The position numbers and the translations under genes are program-made. This document shows positions 46,108 to 54,777 of a stretch of DNA of 59,040 bases, piece by piece. Every line of letters starts with the position of its first letter. The stretch's first letter is position 1. The DNA comes from Saprospiraceae bacterium (lineage in GTDB: Bacteria; Bacteroidota; Bacteroidia; Chitinophagales; Saprospiraceae), in assembly GCA_019694255.1 (NCBI GenBank), contig JAIBCI010000079.1:1-59040 (forward strand), in the 5' to 3' direction. The notes beneath the pieces were generated by a model. That model was not told where the DNA came from and searched no databases. It saw nothing but the letters and a program-made list of their open reading frames with translations.

Positions 46108-47442
46108 TTATTTCTTCCAGTGAAGTGCAAGGATTGCATTGCCTACAATTCCTCCCTGAGCCACTCCATCGTCAATGGCCTCACGGTAATGAATACCTCC
46201 GTAAAGTCTGGATATGGCTGCTTCGTCAGCCATGGCCTTAAACGAACTGAAAGTCCGCGCTGTACCGTTGATATCCGTTCTGGCTTCATGGGTATGGTCA
46301 GTGAAACTGTAATTTGATCCAAACCGTGCAGACATCACTGCGGCAAAAGCACCTGATTGTACTGAGTGGCCGCTTGTAAATTCTGGAAATGGAGGAGTGG
46401 CAAGCAATGTCTTCCATGAAGGATCGATGAGGGCGTTGATGTATGTTACCGGCCTAAGCAGGTTATGAATATATTTAGTCCTCCAACAGCAAACAAATGC
46501 ATCGGATAGCGCCATGCTCACTTGTGCATAAGTCTCGGCACATGCCGCCAGATTGAGATTCTCACGGGATGCTATTTGATTCAGGACTGAAATACTGTGT
46601 CCGGGCGGTGTACCGGGTAGTCCTGCATCGTCACTCCAGTATTTGGCAATGATTTCCTGTTCCTGGGTCAGGTTCTCAGAAGTATTGTATACTTCCAGGG
46701 CTTGTTTATAAAATGCTGATTGTCTGTCTTCAGAGTAACTAAGGTCAAGCGGAGGCGTTACTGCTTCGGCTTCTCCCAAAACAAAAGTCCGGTTATTGCC
46801 CCAGTATGGTTGCAAAGGAATCTTCTGAGCAGAAGTCGGCACCCATAAACCAGGACCTTGCGGAACTACATAGTTTGCGGGAAAATTCTTGCTATAACCC
46901 TCATGACCACCATCTGTCTTTGACCACTCAAAGATCTCAGAGGATACGTTGGTTCCGTAAGCTATAGCCTTGTCAATGTCCGCCTTGGGCACATCCTTCC
47001 CAAAGGTGTTCAGATTATCTGATTCGAGTTTGTTGATCAGATTTTTCATGCTATCCGTAGCAGTAGGGTACAATAATCGGCACATGTTGGCAAGGGCCGC
47101 GTTGGCTACAATATCCCATCGATAGTTCAATGATTCATCCGGTCTGGTCTTCAGAAAGCCAAGATCCGGAAGTTGGCCTTCCAGGCTAAGGTTTTTTGGC
47201 ATTCCTGCCACCAAGGACTGATAGAGCGCTATCCCGCAGTAACCCATAGCTCTGGAGGCAACCGGAGGTGAGAAACCGGGCGTTGTCTTGGTCAGGCCCC
47301 GGACCATTTCAAACCAATCAGAGGCCACTTTGCCGCTATAGTACTTGACGGAATAAACCGGCTTGTCATCATCATTGGTACAGGAATGAAGACCGAGGGT
47401 CAGAAATGTTAGACACAGCAAATAAGAATACCACCTGGACAT
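46108..47442 (-). CDS. vanadium-haloperoxidase/PAP2-like lipoprotein
   Basis: 444 residues. A lipoprotein signal peptide ends at the lipobox LGLHSC, so the protein is membrane-anchored outside the cytoplasm. The C-terminal half has the three acid-phosphatase/haloperoxidase motifs: K-x6-RP as KYIHNLLRP, the SGH motif in PEFTSGHSVQSGAF, and SRLYGGIHYREAID with the final Arg and His. The large N-terminal helical part (FSPPVASRAMGYCGIALYQSL) is typical of the vanadium-dependent haloperoxidase group more than of lipid phosphatases. Whether it binds vanadate and oxidises halides or is a phosphatase cannot be told from sequence. Confidence 0.88.
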   Translation of the reverse strand: MSRWYSYLLCLTFLTLGLHSCTNDDDKPVYSVKYYSGKVASDWFEMVRGLTKTTPGFSPPVASRAMGYCGIALYQSLVAGMPKNLSLEGQLPDLGFLKTRPDESLNYRWDIVANAALANMCRLLYPTATDSMKNLINKLESDNLNTFGKDVPKADIDKAIAYGTNVSSEIFEWSKTDGGHEGYSKNFPANYVVPQGPGLWVPTSAQKIPLQPYWGNNRTFVLGEAEAVTPPLDLSYSEDRQSAFYKQALEVYNTSENLTQEQEIIAKYWSDDAGLPGTPPGHSISVLNQIASRENLNLAACAETYAQVSMALSDAFVCCWRTKYIHNLLRPVTYINALIDPSWKTLLATPPFPEFTSGHSVQSGAFAAVMSARFGSNYSFTDHTHEARTDINGTARTFSSFKAMADEAAISRLYGGIHYREAIDDGVAQGGIVGNAILALHWKK

Positions 47443-47704
47443 ACCTAATTTTTTTCAAAAATATGGATTTTTCATTTGCCATTTAATATTTGGTTGACCA
47501 AATTTCTTAAGAATATCGGTCCAGCGGGGTTTTTGAGAAATCAAAATATCCTCATGCATTCTGCAAAATGTCAATTAATTCATTAATCATGGAAAGTCTG
47601 AAGTGGATTTAACATCCAATAATAGAACAGATCTAACTTTAATTTTTTAACATGTCCTGGAAGTATGTTTATTGACATTTATGTCATTACTACTGTTCCA
47701 ATCT

Positions 47705-49996
47705 TTAGAATGGTAGTTTGGCCATCAAAGAAAAACTTCTTCCTTCAGCGTCTGAATAATATCTAAGCCGGTTAAGATAATCGCGGTACCTGGTATTGAA
47801 TAAATTGTCTGAACGCAACTGAATTGACAATGTCCGCTGATGTAACTTGATATTCATACCTGCATAAATATTCACGAGAAAGTACTCATCGGGTGGCGGC
47901 AGGAAATCCTGCGACGGATAGACATTGCTTTTGCCTACATACAATCCTTCGATTCCAGTCTGAATATCCTTTATATTATTTTTCAATGGAATCACATATC
48001 CTATGCTGTGAAAGGCGTTGAATGGTGGTAACGCAACCAAAGGTAATTCTGCGCTGATAACCTGACCAGATATCCATGAATACCTACCGGTAATATTCCA
48101 TCGGTGATTCCATTCGTAACGCGTAATCACATCGATACCGGATATTGTTGCATTCGTTTGCCTGTACTGAAATACAGGGAATGCGCCGCGAATCGTGAGC
48201 CGGTAATCACTCAGGGGCTGAAGGTAAATGTAATCTCTGATCCACTGAGCATAGGCATTGACTTCAAAGCTCAACATATCGCTGAGTCTTAAATTATACG
48301 TAGCACTTGATTTCCACGATTTTTCAGGCACCAGATTTTGATCGCCCTCTTCAATTCCTGCCACCGCCTGATGCAACCCGTTACTGTATAATTCATTAAT
48401 TTCCGGTGCGCGCTGCGTCCAGCCTGTAATGAATTTGATCTCATGATGTCTATTCAAGGATGTACTGACACCCGCAGAACCGGAAAAATTATTAAACAAA
48501 AGCTGATCCCTAAGAATGACAGAAGTATTGTTGCGCTGATAATAACTGACATTGTCGTACACGAGATCATAACGAAGCCCCAGGTCAAGCTGAATATTAT
48601 TCCAGTTGGTCTTCTGCTGAATAAATGCTGCGGGCACTACACTAAGATAGTCTGGTATCAGCGGATATATGCCTGTTCCGGGAATATTGTAGTTGTAATT
48701 TATTCTTGACTGTAAACCAACAAGCCATACCGTGTGACCAAATGTAAATCGGTCTTTTGCTTCAAGCTGTGCAGACTGCATCAGCAACTGCAACGCTGGT
48801 GTATTACTTCTGCTGCCACGTCGTACATCATATTCCGAGCGGAGATTGACCTGCAGTGAAGCATTCAACTCCATCAGGTGCTGCTTCCTGTTGCGCTGTA
48901 ATGAATAGCGTCCAAGCCAATGATGTACTTTCTGTCGGGGCGAACCAATCGAATAAGAAAAATGAGGATTGGTGAACAATGGCGTATCCCTTTGCAAGGC
49001 TGATTGAAGATCGGTCAGATTACCAATATGTGATCCGCGAAGTATCCCCAACTCTGTAAAAAAATAACTCAAATAAATTTTTTCAAATTTATTTACTCCG
49101 CGATCATGCATTAGATAAACGCTGGTGCTGATTTCTCTGTTACCTGTGTTGGACAGAAAATAATCCGGACTGCGACGGTCACCTCCGAATTTTGCACCCA
49201 GGGTGGTTCTCCACCGCCATTTCTGATTCGCCCTTTCGAGTTTGGTAAATTGAGAAAACTGCCTTCCATTATTCTCATAAGCCCATTGCGAAGTTCCATG
49301 CAAATGTGGATCCTGTGCAATGGCAGAGGGTTCCATTAAAACAAGACCTCCCAGTCCGTTGCCACCATATGGAATGGCATCAACGCCCTTAATTACGGTA
49401 ATCTGGTCACTGGCCAGCGGATCAACTTCCGGGGCGTGATCCGAGCCCCACTGCTGGCCGGCCTGAACAGCACCGTTATTCATGATAACAATGCGGTTGC
49501 CGCTCATTCCCTGAATCACAGGCTTTGCAATGGTAGAACCATTCTTCAAAGAATAAACTCCTGCAACAGACTCCAGAATCTTACTTAAGGGTCTGCCAAG
49601 ATTCTTTGTGATCTGATCTTCACTGATTGTATTCCGATGCGCGGATTGCTGTAGATTCTTATGATCTTCTATCGTTACACTCTGAAGATAATATTCGTGG
49701 TGTTCTAGTTCGACAATAATTGCAGTGTCTCTGAGCAATGTAATAAAAACAATTTTTCTGCTACAGAGCGCGTGATCAATATGCAAATGGTACTTCCCGG
49801 GACAAACGTTGGAGATCTTTGCCATGCCCGAAGAATCTGTTTCTGCGCCCTGCGATGACTCTTCAAGGAAGACAGTAGCATATTCAAGAGGTTCTGAATC
49901 ATGGGGGTCCACTAGCTGTAATGACAAATTGATTGGACAATTCTGAGCCAATAGACTTCCCCATAAAAACAAAAAGGAATAAATAATATACCTCAT
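47705..49996 (-). CDS. TonB-dependent outer-membrane receptor (metal-type, inferred)
   Basis: 763 residues. A signal peptide (IIYSFLFLWGSLLAQ), a carboxypeptidase-regulatory-like domain (SEPLEYATVFLEESSQG...DSSGMAKISNV), a plug (KILESVAGVYSLKNGSTIAKPV, NRIVIMNNGAVQAGQQWGSDHAPEVDPL, ITVIKGVDAIPYG) and a 22-strand type barrel ending SLMAKLPF. The plug segment with SDHAPEVDP and an Ile-x-Lys-Gly block resembles zinc receptors such as ZnuD. It follows a lipoprotein gene by one base and a His/Cys-rich small gene further upstream. I chose ATG 49996; the frame extends another 22 codons into the lipoprotein gene. Confidence 0.88.
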   Translation of the reverse strand: MRYIIYSFLFLWGSLLAQNCPINLSLQLVDPHDSEPLEYATVFLEESSQGAETDSSGMAKISNVCPGKYHLHIDHALCSRKIVFITLLRDTAIIVELEHHEYYLQSVTIEDHKNLQQSAHRNTISEDQITKNLGRPLSKILESVAGVYSLKNGSTIAKPVIQGMSGNRIVIMNNGAVQAGQQWGSDHAPEVDPLASDQITVIKGVDAIPYGGNGLGGLVLMEPSAIAQDPHLHGTSQWAYENNGRQFSQFTKLERANQKWRWRTTLGAKFGGDRRSPDYFLSNTGNREISTSVYLMHDRGVNKFEKIYLSYFFTELGILRGSHIGNLTDLQSALQRDTPLFTNPHFSYSIGSPRQKVHHWLGRYSLQRNRKQHLMELNASLQVNLRSEYDVRRGSRSNTPALQLLMQSAQLEAKDRFTFGHTVWLVGLQSRINYNYNIPGTGIYPLIPDYLSVVPAAFIQQKTNWNNIQLDLGLRYDLVYDNVSYYQRNNTSVILRDQLLFNNFSGSAGVSTSLNRHHEIKFITGWTQRAPEINELYSNGLHQAVAGIEEGDQNLVPEKSWKSSATYNLRLSDMLSFEVNAYAQWIRDYIYLQPLSDYRLTIRGAFPVFQYRQTNATISGIDVITRYEWNHRWNITGRYSWISGQVISAELPLVALPPFNAFHSIGYVIPLKNNIKDIQTGIEGLYVGKSNVYPSQDFLPPPDEYFLVNIYAGMNIKLHQRTLSIQLRSDNLFNTRYRDYLNRLRYYSDAEGRSFSLMAKLPF

Positions 49997-49997
49997 T

Positions 49998-50537
49998 TTA
50001 TTGTACTTCAATATTGAAGCTGACTTCCAGGTCTGACTCGCCTCCGGCATTTCGGATATCACCCGCTGCGACGCCGGCCGCCTTTTTATCCGGTAAGTGG
50101 CGTAGGGTTATTGTTAGCTTTCCCTGCGCTGCACCGGCAGTCAATAATTGTGTTTTGACTCCCAGGGGATCACCTTTGCTGTCCGCATCCTTGTAAGACA
50201 CTGCGATTGAAGCCGTATTGTCGTAAAAAAACTGATGATCGACGGCTTCTTTCATAATTTCCTGTGTAATATCAACTGCGGGTGTCTGCGCTTCATTTTT
50301 TAATTCAATGACGCCTGAATAGGTCATATTTTTTTTCAGTGGACCGGAGACATTGATAACGGGTGCAACGCCGCCATCACCATCCAGATCTTTGAAGACC
50401 AAGATGACCTGTTGTCCTGATGTATCTGTAAGAACGTAATTGAGTGAAGTAATGAGTTCGGATTCATTTTCAGATTGGGTACAATTGCCCATAAAAAAAA
50501 CGATTGCTGCAACGAATACATAATATATAATTTTCAT
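49998..50537 (-). CDS. periplasmic lipoprotein next to TonB receptor
   Basis: 179 residues. Lipoprotein signal peptide with lipobox FMGNC after a hydrophobic stretch (VFVAAIVFFMG). The mature part starts with a Ser/Glu-rich linker, then a beta-rich domain with VFKDLDGDGGVAPVI, an Asp/Gly cluster resembling a calcium- or metal-binding turn, and PAVDITQEIMKEAVDHQFFY. I recall similar lipoproteins beside TonB receptors in Bacteroidota, where they may act as surface ligand-binding partners. The start at 50537 puts the signal peptide first; an in-frame upstream extension is not needed. The stop is one base before the receptor start. Confidence 0.78.
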   Translation of the reverse strand: MKIIYYVFVAAIVFFMGNCTQSENESELITSLNYVLTDTSGQQVILVFKDLDGDGGVAPVINVSGPLKKNMTYSGVIELKNEAQTPAVDITQEIMKEAVDHQFFYDNTASIAVSYKDADSKGDPLGVKTQLLTAGAAQGKLTITLRHLPDKKAAGVAAGDIRNAGGESDLEVSFNIEVQ

Positions 50538-50630
50538 CTTATATTTTTTTGGGTTGGAATTCATTAAAATAAATACCAGCAATTCTTTGATAATAGAATG
50601 CTGTTAAAATAGGTTGGTATAAAATAAGAA

Positions 50631-51035
50631 TCAGGCGAAGTGTGGGGGCCCCTTATTATCAAAGTAGATATTTCGGGAAATGATTTCCTTATTTAAAAAA
50701 AAATGTATGCTTAGACTGAATCTGTAATCGAAAGTGTATAAGTAATGAGGAAGGTCTGAAATCTGTACCACATACTTCAAATCCTTGCACACACAACTTT
50801 GTTCTTTATTTGACAGGTGGGCCTTATGGTGACATCCCTTTTTGAAATCATGATGAACCATTGCAAGATGACATACATCTTTGGCGCACTGATTCGGATC
50901 CAAATCACAATGCACTTCCAGATGTAAGGCACGATGATAGTCCGCAATGACAAAGGAAAGTATCGAGACAAAATAGCAGCACAATAGGAACACTGCTCCC
51001 AAGTGTTTTTTAGCCTGTCTTTGATTAATCATCAT
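50631..51035 (-). CDS. small His/Cys-rich membrane-anchored protein
   Basis: 134 residues. One N-terminal hydrophobic helix (AVFLLCCYFVSILSFVIA) followed by a mature segment dense in histidine and cysteine: RALHLEVHCDLDPNQC, DVCHLAMVHHDFKKGCHHKAH, then EQSCVCKDL. The spacing suggests metal binding outside the cytoplasm. No named family recognised. It starts the gene set His/Cys protein, lipoprotein, TonB receptor, all on the same strand with gaps of 93 and one base. It begins 18 bases after the dCTP deaminase stop, so it may share the upstream transcript or use a promoter inside that gene. ATG at 51035 or 51032; the TTG upstream is unlikely. Confidence 0.72.
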   Translation of the reverse strand: MMINQRQAKKHLGAVFLLCCYFVSILSFVIADYHRALHLEVHCDLDPNQCAKDVCHLAMVHHDFKKGCHHKAHLSNKEQSCVCKDLKYVVQISDLPHYLYTFDYRFSLSIHFFLNKEIISRNIYFDNKGPPHFA

Positions 51036-51053
51036 AGTGGAATACAATCAGAA

Positions 51054-51590
51054 CTAGAATTTGTTTTTCCACATCATACTTTCTACAGGGACTGCCTTGC
51101 GTTCATTATATTTTGCGCCAGCCTTCCGGTTGTAAAAATTAGCAATATCGCCTTCAACGCTAAAATAAATCAATTGCCCAATGGGCATTCCGGCATAAAT
51201 ACGTACCGGTTGTACGCAACTGATTTCGAGCGTCCAGTAATTGCAAAAACCAACATCGCCTTTACCCGCTGTGGCATGAATATCGATTCCCAGACGTCCC
51301 ACACTTGACTTGCCTTCTAGGAAAGGCACAGCATGGTGTGTCTCGGTGTATTCTGCGGTGACCCCTAAATAAAGGGTGCCAGGTTGCAGCACAAATCCTT
51401 CAGGAGGAATAGTAAAAAAATTGATACGGTTGTGCAACCTTGCATCCAGGACTCTGTCGGCATAGGTAGCCAGCGTCTCACCCAAATGAACATCATAACT
51501 ATTGGTGCCAAGGCAATCTTTATCAAAAGGCTCGATCACAATATTCCTGTTTTCGATAGCCTCCATTATTTTCAAATCACTTAATATCAT
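51054..51590 (-). CDS. dcd: dCTP deaminase
   Basis: 178 residues. Trimeric enzyme that deaminates dCTP to dUTP (with dUTPase as the next step to dTMP). The family core is complete: FLEGKSSVGRLGI, HATAGKGDVGFCNYWTLEIS with the catalytic glutamate in TLEI, and VRIYAGMPIGQLIYF. Cytoplasmic. It ends a minus-strand run that begins with the short-chain dehydrogenase at 53852, two bases behind the WD40 gene; a small gene follows 18 bases later. Confidence 0.94.
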   Translation of the reverse strand: MILSDLKIMEAIENRNIVIEPFDKDCLGTNSYDVHLGETLATYADRVLDARLHNRINFFTIPPEGFVLQPGTLYLGVTAEYTETHHAVPFLEGKSSVGRLGIDIHATAGKGDVGFCNYWTLEISCVQPVRIYAGMPIGQLIYFSVEGDIANFYNRKAGAKYNERKAVPVESMMWKNKF

Positions 51591-51592
51591 CC

Positions 51593-52486
51593 TTATTCTA
51601 TTATCCAGGCCTTGACCTGTTGGTTATCAGAGCCCGAAAGTAATACGCCCTTTTCTTTCAGCCAAAGCAATTTATTGACGGAGCGATGATGGCCATTGTA
51701 TTTGTATTCTGTAATTGATGTTATAGGACTTAAGGGATCTCGTGTCCAGAACCTGATGCTCCGATCCCGACTGGCTGTGGCCAGAATTTGCAATTCATCG
51801 ATCCAGATCAGATCATTGATCGTCCATTGATGCGCCGGGATAGCCTCGCCCATTATATCCATATTGTCAAAGCTGAAAGTGCGCAGACGGGCATCCATCG
51901 CGCCAATCAATATCTCATTTCCTTCATCAGGAATAGCAAGTCCGAAAATTGTCCTTGCTTCAGGCCAGTATGCAATTCGCTGCAAGTGCTCAAGCCTGGT
52001 ATTGATTTCAAAGATCTGACCTTGTTGACACCCCAGTATGATTGATTTTCTGGCTTTGCACCAGGCCATGCTTCTGATCCCTTCAGGGCTTGTCTTTAAT
52101 GCCTTGATCAGTTCAAATTGTTCCGGCGCTATTTGTGCAATAATACCATCCGCTGAAGCGGAATACAGTGCATCTTCAAGCCAGAGCAAAGCGTGGATTG
52201 ATTTACGGTGAAAATCCATCCTTCGCGGAGCGGTCTGGCCTTGGGGATCGATGCGGTACAATCGGCCACCTTGCGTCCCGGCGAAGACCCAATTGGGCGT
52301 ATGCAAGAGTGAGAAAACAGGTTCACCGATATTCGCCAACGCCTTTCCATCTTCTTTGCCTAATTGCCAACTTACTATAATGCCGTCACCGCCGGAACTG
52401 TAAAATTCACCCGCAACATGTCCATGCGTTAAGCAATAGACCGCAGCCGAATGACCTGAATATTGGCTATGAAAATTAATATTCAT
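51593..52486 (-). CDS. WD40 repeat protein
   Basis: 297 residues, a single WD40 beta-propeller with about six or seven blades: GHSAAVYCL...DGIIVSWQL; KSIHALLWLEDALYSASADG; GIRSMAWCKARKSIILGC; TIFGLAIP; TINDLIWIDELQILATAS; RSVNKLLWLKEKGVLLSGSD. WD40 proteins in bacteria are scaffolds or interaction platforms. No enzyme domain and no signal peptide, so probably cytoplasmic. The ATG at 52486 overlaps the stop of the flavoprotein gene as ATGA, deciding the start and showing coupling. Confidence 0.88.
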   Translation of the reverse strand: MNINFHSQYSGHSAAVYCLTHGHVAGEFYSSGGDGIIVSWQLGKEDGKALANIGEPVFSLLHTPNWVFAGTQGGRLYRIDPQGQTAPRRMDFHRKSIHALLWLEDALYSASADGIIAQIAPEQFELIKALKTSPEGIRSMAWCKARKSIILGCQQGQIFEINTRLEHLQRIAYWPEARTIFGLAIPDEGNEILIGAMDARLRTFSFDNMDIMGEAIPAHQWTINDLIWIDELQILATASRDRSIRFWTRDPLSPITSITEYKYNGHHRSVNKLLWLKEKGVLLSGSDNQQVKAWIIE

Positions 52487-53154
52487 GGGCCAAAACGGGT
52501 GACAATTTCTGAAAGGTTTTTCCGGTGAATGTCCGGCACTTCTGCGTCGTCTGCCGGATACCCGACGGGAATGAGCAAGTAGGGTTTCTCCCACTCAGCA
52601 CGTTGCAGGATTCCCTGTAAAAAATTCATTGGGCTGGGTGTATGGGTCAGCGCTACCAAACCACAGTATTGAATGGCAGCGAGAAGAAAACCACAGGCTA
52701 GTCCAACGGACTCCTGTACATAGTAGTTTTTATGTTGGCCTTGTTCGTCAATGTCGTATGGCTTGCGAAATACAACAATGAGTGCGGGGGCTGTCTCCAA
52801 AAATTCTTTGTGCCAGTCGGTGCCGAGATAACTTAGGTCATTCAGCCATTCCTGGGGCATCCCACCATGATAGGCCTTGTATTCTTCTTCTTCTGCGGCC
52901 TGCCGGATCCGGCGTTTGAGTTCTGCATCGGTGACAAGACAAAATGTCCAGGGCTGGCGATTTGCACCACTGGGTGCTGATCCTGCCGTTTGTAAAACAT
53001 AATCCAGAATACCTTGCGGAACAGGCCTTTCTGAGAAGTGTCGGACGGATCGACGCTTTTGCATCAGCTCAAAAAATGAGCGTGCGCGCAACATCATTTC
53101 CTCTTCAGAAAATCGTATGGGTTGGTAAGGAATAGTGCGGTAATTATTCATCAT
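52483..53154 (-). CDS. nitroreductase-fold flavoprotein, iodotyrosine deiodinase (IYD)-like
   Basis: 223 residues. An FMN enzyme of the nitroreductase superfamily: RRSVRHFS (34-41) contacts FMN phosphate, SAPSGANRQPWTF (59-71) and LIPVGYPADDAEVP near the C-terminus are IYD-type segments. The three residues of the substrate-lid clamp of iodotyrosine deiodinase are conserved in spacing: Glu91, Tyr95 and Lys116 (EEEEYKAY, TDWHKEFLE). IYD reductively removes halogen from halotyrosines, and a bacterial homologue from Haliscomenobacter hydrossis has been characterised. Substrate here could be a halotyrosine or another phenol. It lies between a short-chain dehydrogenase (four-base overlap) and the WD40 gene (four-base overlap). 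Confidence 0.9.
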   Translation of the reverse strand: MMNNYRTIPYQPIRFSEEEMMLRARSFFELMQKRRSVRHFSERPVPQGILDYVLQTAGSAPSGANRQPWTFCLVTDAELKRRIRQAAEEEEYKAYHGGMPQEWLNDLSYLGTDWHKEFLETAPALIVVFRKPYDIDEQGQHKNYYVQESVGLACGFLLAAIQYCGLVALTHTPSPMNFLQGILQRAEWEKPYLLIPVGYPADDAEVPDIHRKNLSEIVTRFGP

Positions 53155-53852
53155 AGGTCTCCCAATTGCGGGCGCAATAAAATTTCTTCAATGACTGCGG
53201 ATGGGCTCATTTTCAATTGGGCAGCGATCGCTTCAGCGACATCACTGGCCTGCATGATCCGGTCTATTGGAAGATCGGCTCCCTTCCAGGAATCAGACCA
53301 GGTTGCCCCGGGATAAATCGTACAGACTTTGATTCCGTCTTGCATGAGTTCTTCTCTAAGACATTGACTAAACCCAGTCAAAGCAAATTTACTGATACAA
53401 TAAAGATGCCCGCCAGGATAAGGTTCGAGACCCGCTATACTTGACATATTAAATATATACCCAGGAGTGTGTTTGCGAAGCAATGGCAACATCAGCCGGG
53501 TCAGGTGGAATGCTGAATACAAGTTGGTGGCCATTAATTTCTCGAGCATACCATCCTCTGCATCGTTGATGTTTCCACGTAAATAGGTGCCTGCATTATT
53601 AACCAGGATATTGATTTCGCTGTGATGATAATAAATTTCTGCTGCAAGTTTTTCAATATCCTGTTTATGACTCAGGTCAGCTGTATAACAATCAATCCTC
53701 AGATTATGATATTCATCCTGTATTTCGCTTTTGACACTTTCCAGTTCAATCGCATTTCTCGATGTTAGAATAAGTTCAATTTTTTCCTTTGCCATCCTTT
53801 TGGCAATCGCAAGTCCGATGCCTTTACTGGCTCCTGTGATCAACGCTTTCAT
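53151..53852 (-). CDS. short-chain dehydrogenase/reductase
   Basis: 233 residues. Rossmann-fold NAD(P)-dependent SDR: cofactor motif TGASKGIG at 7-14, structural NNAG in ILVNNAGTY, catalytic Ser in FNMSSIAG and YCISKFAL with the Tyr-x3-Lys pair. Similar in size to 3-ketoacyl-ACP reductase and KR-like enzymes; substrate unknown. First gene of an operon (SDR, IYD-like, WD40, dcd) with ATGA overlaps. A TAACTTTA element four bases before the ATG suggests a leaderless message. Confidence 0.92.
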   Translation of the reverse strand: MKALITGASKGIGLAIAKRMAKEKIELILTSRNAIELESVKSEIQDEYHNLRIDCYTADLSHKQDIEKLAAEIYYHHSEINILVNNAGTYLRGNINDAEDGMLEKLMATNLYSAFHLTRLMLPLLRKHTPGYIFNMSSIAGLEPYPGGHLYCISKFALTGFSQCLREELMQDGIKVCTIYPGATWSDSWKGADLPIDRIMQASDVAEAIAAQLKMSPSAVIEEILLRPQLGDL

Positions 53853-53856
53853 TGGG

Positions 53857-53864
53857 TAAAGTTA
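53857..53864 (-). promoter_or_regulatory. candidate -7 element of the SDR operon
   Basis: TAACTTTA on the minus strand (one base off TAnnTTTG) ends four bases before the ATG, the same geometry as for pcm. Confidence 0.35.
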
Positions 53865-54036
53865 GTATTCAATTGCGTGCAGAAGATTCATTACACGAGC
53901 TTAATTCAATTTTCACAGGATATCAGATCCTGAGTGGTTTTATCCCCAATCAATCATTGCAAATGCCGTGTAACCGCTATGCCTCTCCATCTGCTGATGT
54001 TAACAGATTTTCAGTCTACCAGACCAATGTTCTTTC

Positions 54037-54777
54037 CTATCTGTAACGGGTGAGGTTCAGTAATCCCAATCGTTGCAACAGATGCTCAACAGATGTCTTC
54101 AGAACGCCAATGCCATATTTTACTGACCTTCTGAAATTAATGGATGATGCTTCTTCAAAATACTTGGTCGGGCAGCTGATTTCGGCAATATCAAATTTTT
54201 TATAAATGATCTGTGACAACATTTGATTATCAAAAACAAAATCATCGGAGTTATCCATATAGCGTATGGACTCCAGCACTTCCCTACTGAACGCTCTGTA
54301 TCCTGTATGGTATTCGGAAAGTTTATAACCCAGCAATAAATTCTGAGTGAAAGTCAGTATACGATTGGAGATATATTTATAAAAAGGCATTCCACCCCGC
54401 AAGGCTCCCTTGCCGAGAATTCGGCTGGCCAGCACAACGGGAAAAATATCTTTACCGATGATATTGACCATACTCGGGATTAACATAGGGGTATACTGAT
54501 AATCGGGATGAAGCATGATTACGATCCCGGCACCGCCTGACAACGCTTTGTTGTATAAAGTTTTTTGATTGGCGCCGTAACCTTTATTGCGGTCATGGCG
54601 CAATACCTGATCGACCTTTAGATGTTTGGCCAATTCAAAGGTCTCATCACTGCTGGCATCATCGCACAGAATCAATTCATCAACAAGATCACGAGGAATC
54701 TCGTTAATTGTTTTCTCAAGTGTCTTCGCAGCATTATATGCAGGAAGTACAACCACTACCTTTTTATTGTTGTACAT
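54037..54777 (-). CDS. family 2 glycosyltransferase (polyprenyl-phosphate glycosyltransferase-like)
   Basis: 246 residues. GT-A fold: VVVVLPAYNAAKTLEKTI at the N-terminus, the nucleotide-sugar metal site in LILCDDASSDET, RHDRNKGYGANQKTLYN, MLHPDYQY and a GYRAFSREVL acceptor-side block, as in DPM1-like enzymes. No C-terminal membrane helices, so it is probably peripheral. It transfers a sugar from a nucleotide sugar to a lipid or glycan. I use the ATG at 54777, which overlaps the DUF5606 stop by 14 bases; the frame extends to 54831. Confidence 0.92.
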   Translation of the reverse strand: MYNNKKVVVVLPAYNAAKTLEKTINEIPRDLVDELILCDDASSDETFELAKHLKVDQVLRHDRNKGYGANQKTLYNKALSGGAGIVIMLHPDYQYTPMLIPSMVNIIGKDIFPVVLASRILGKGALRGGMPFYKYISNRILTFTQNLLLGYKLSEYHTGYRAFSREVLESIRYMDNSDDFVFDNQMLSQIIYKKFDIAEISCPTKYFEEASSINFRRSVKYGIGVLKTSVEHLLQRLGLLNLTRYR

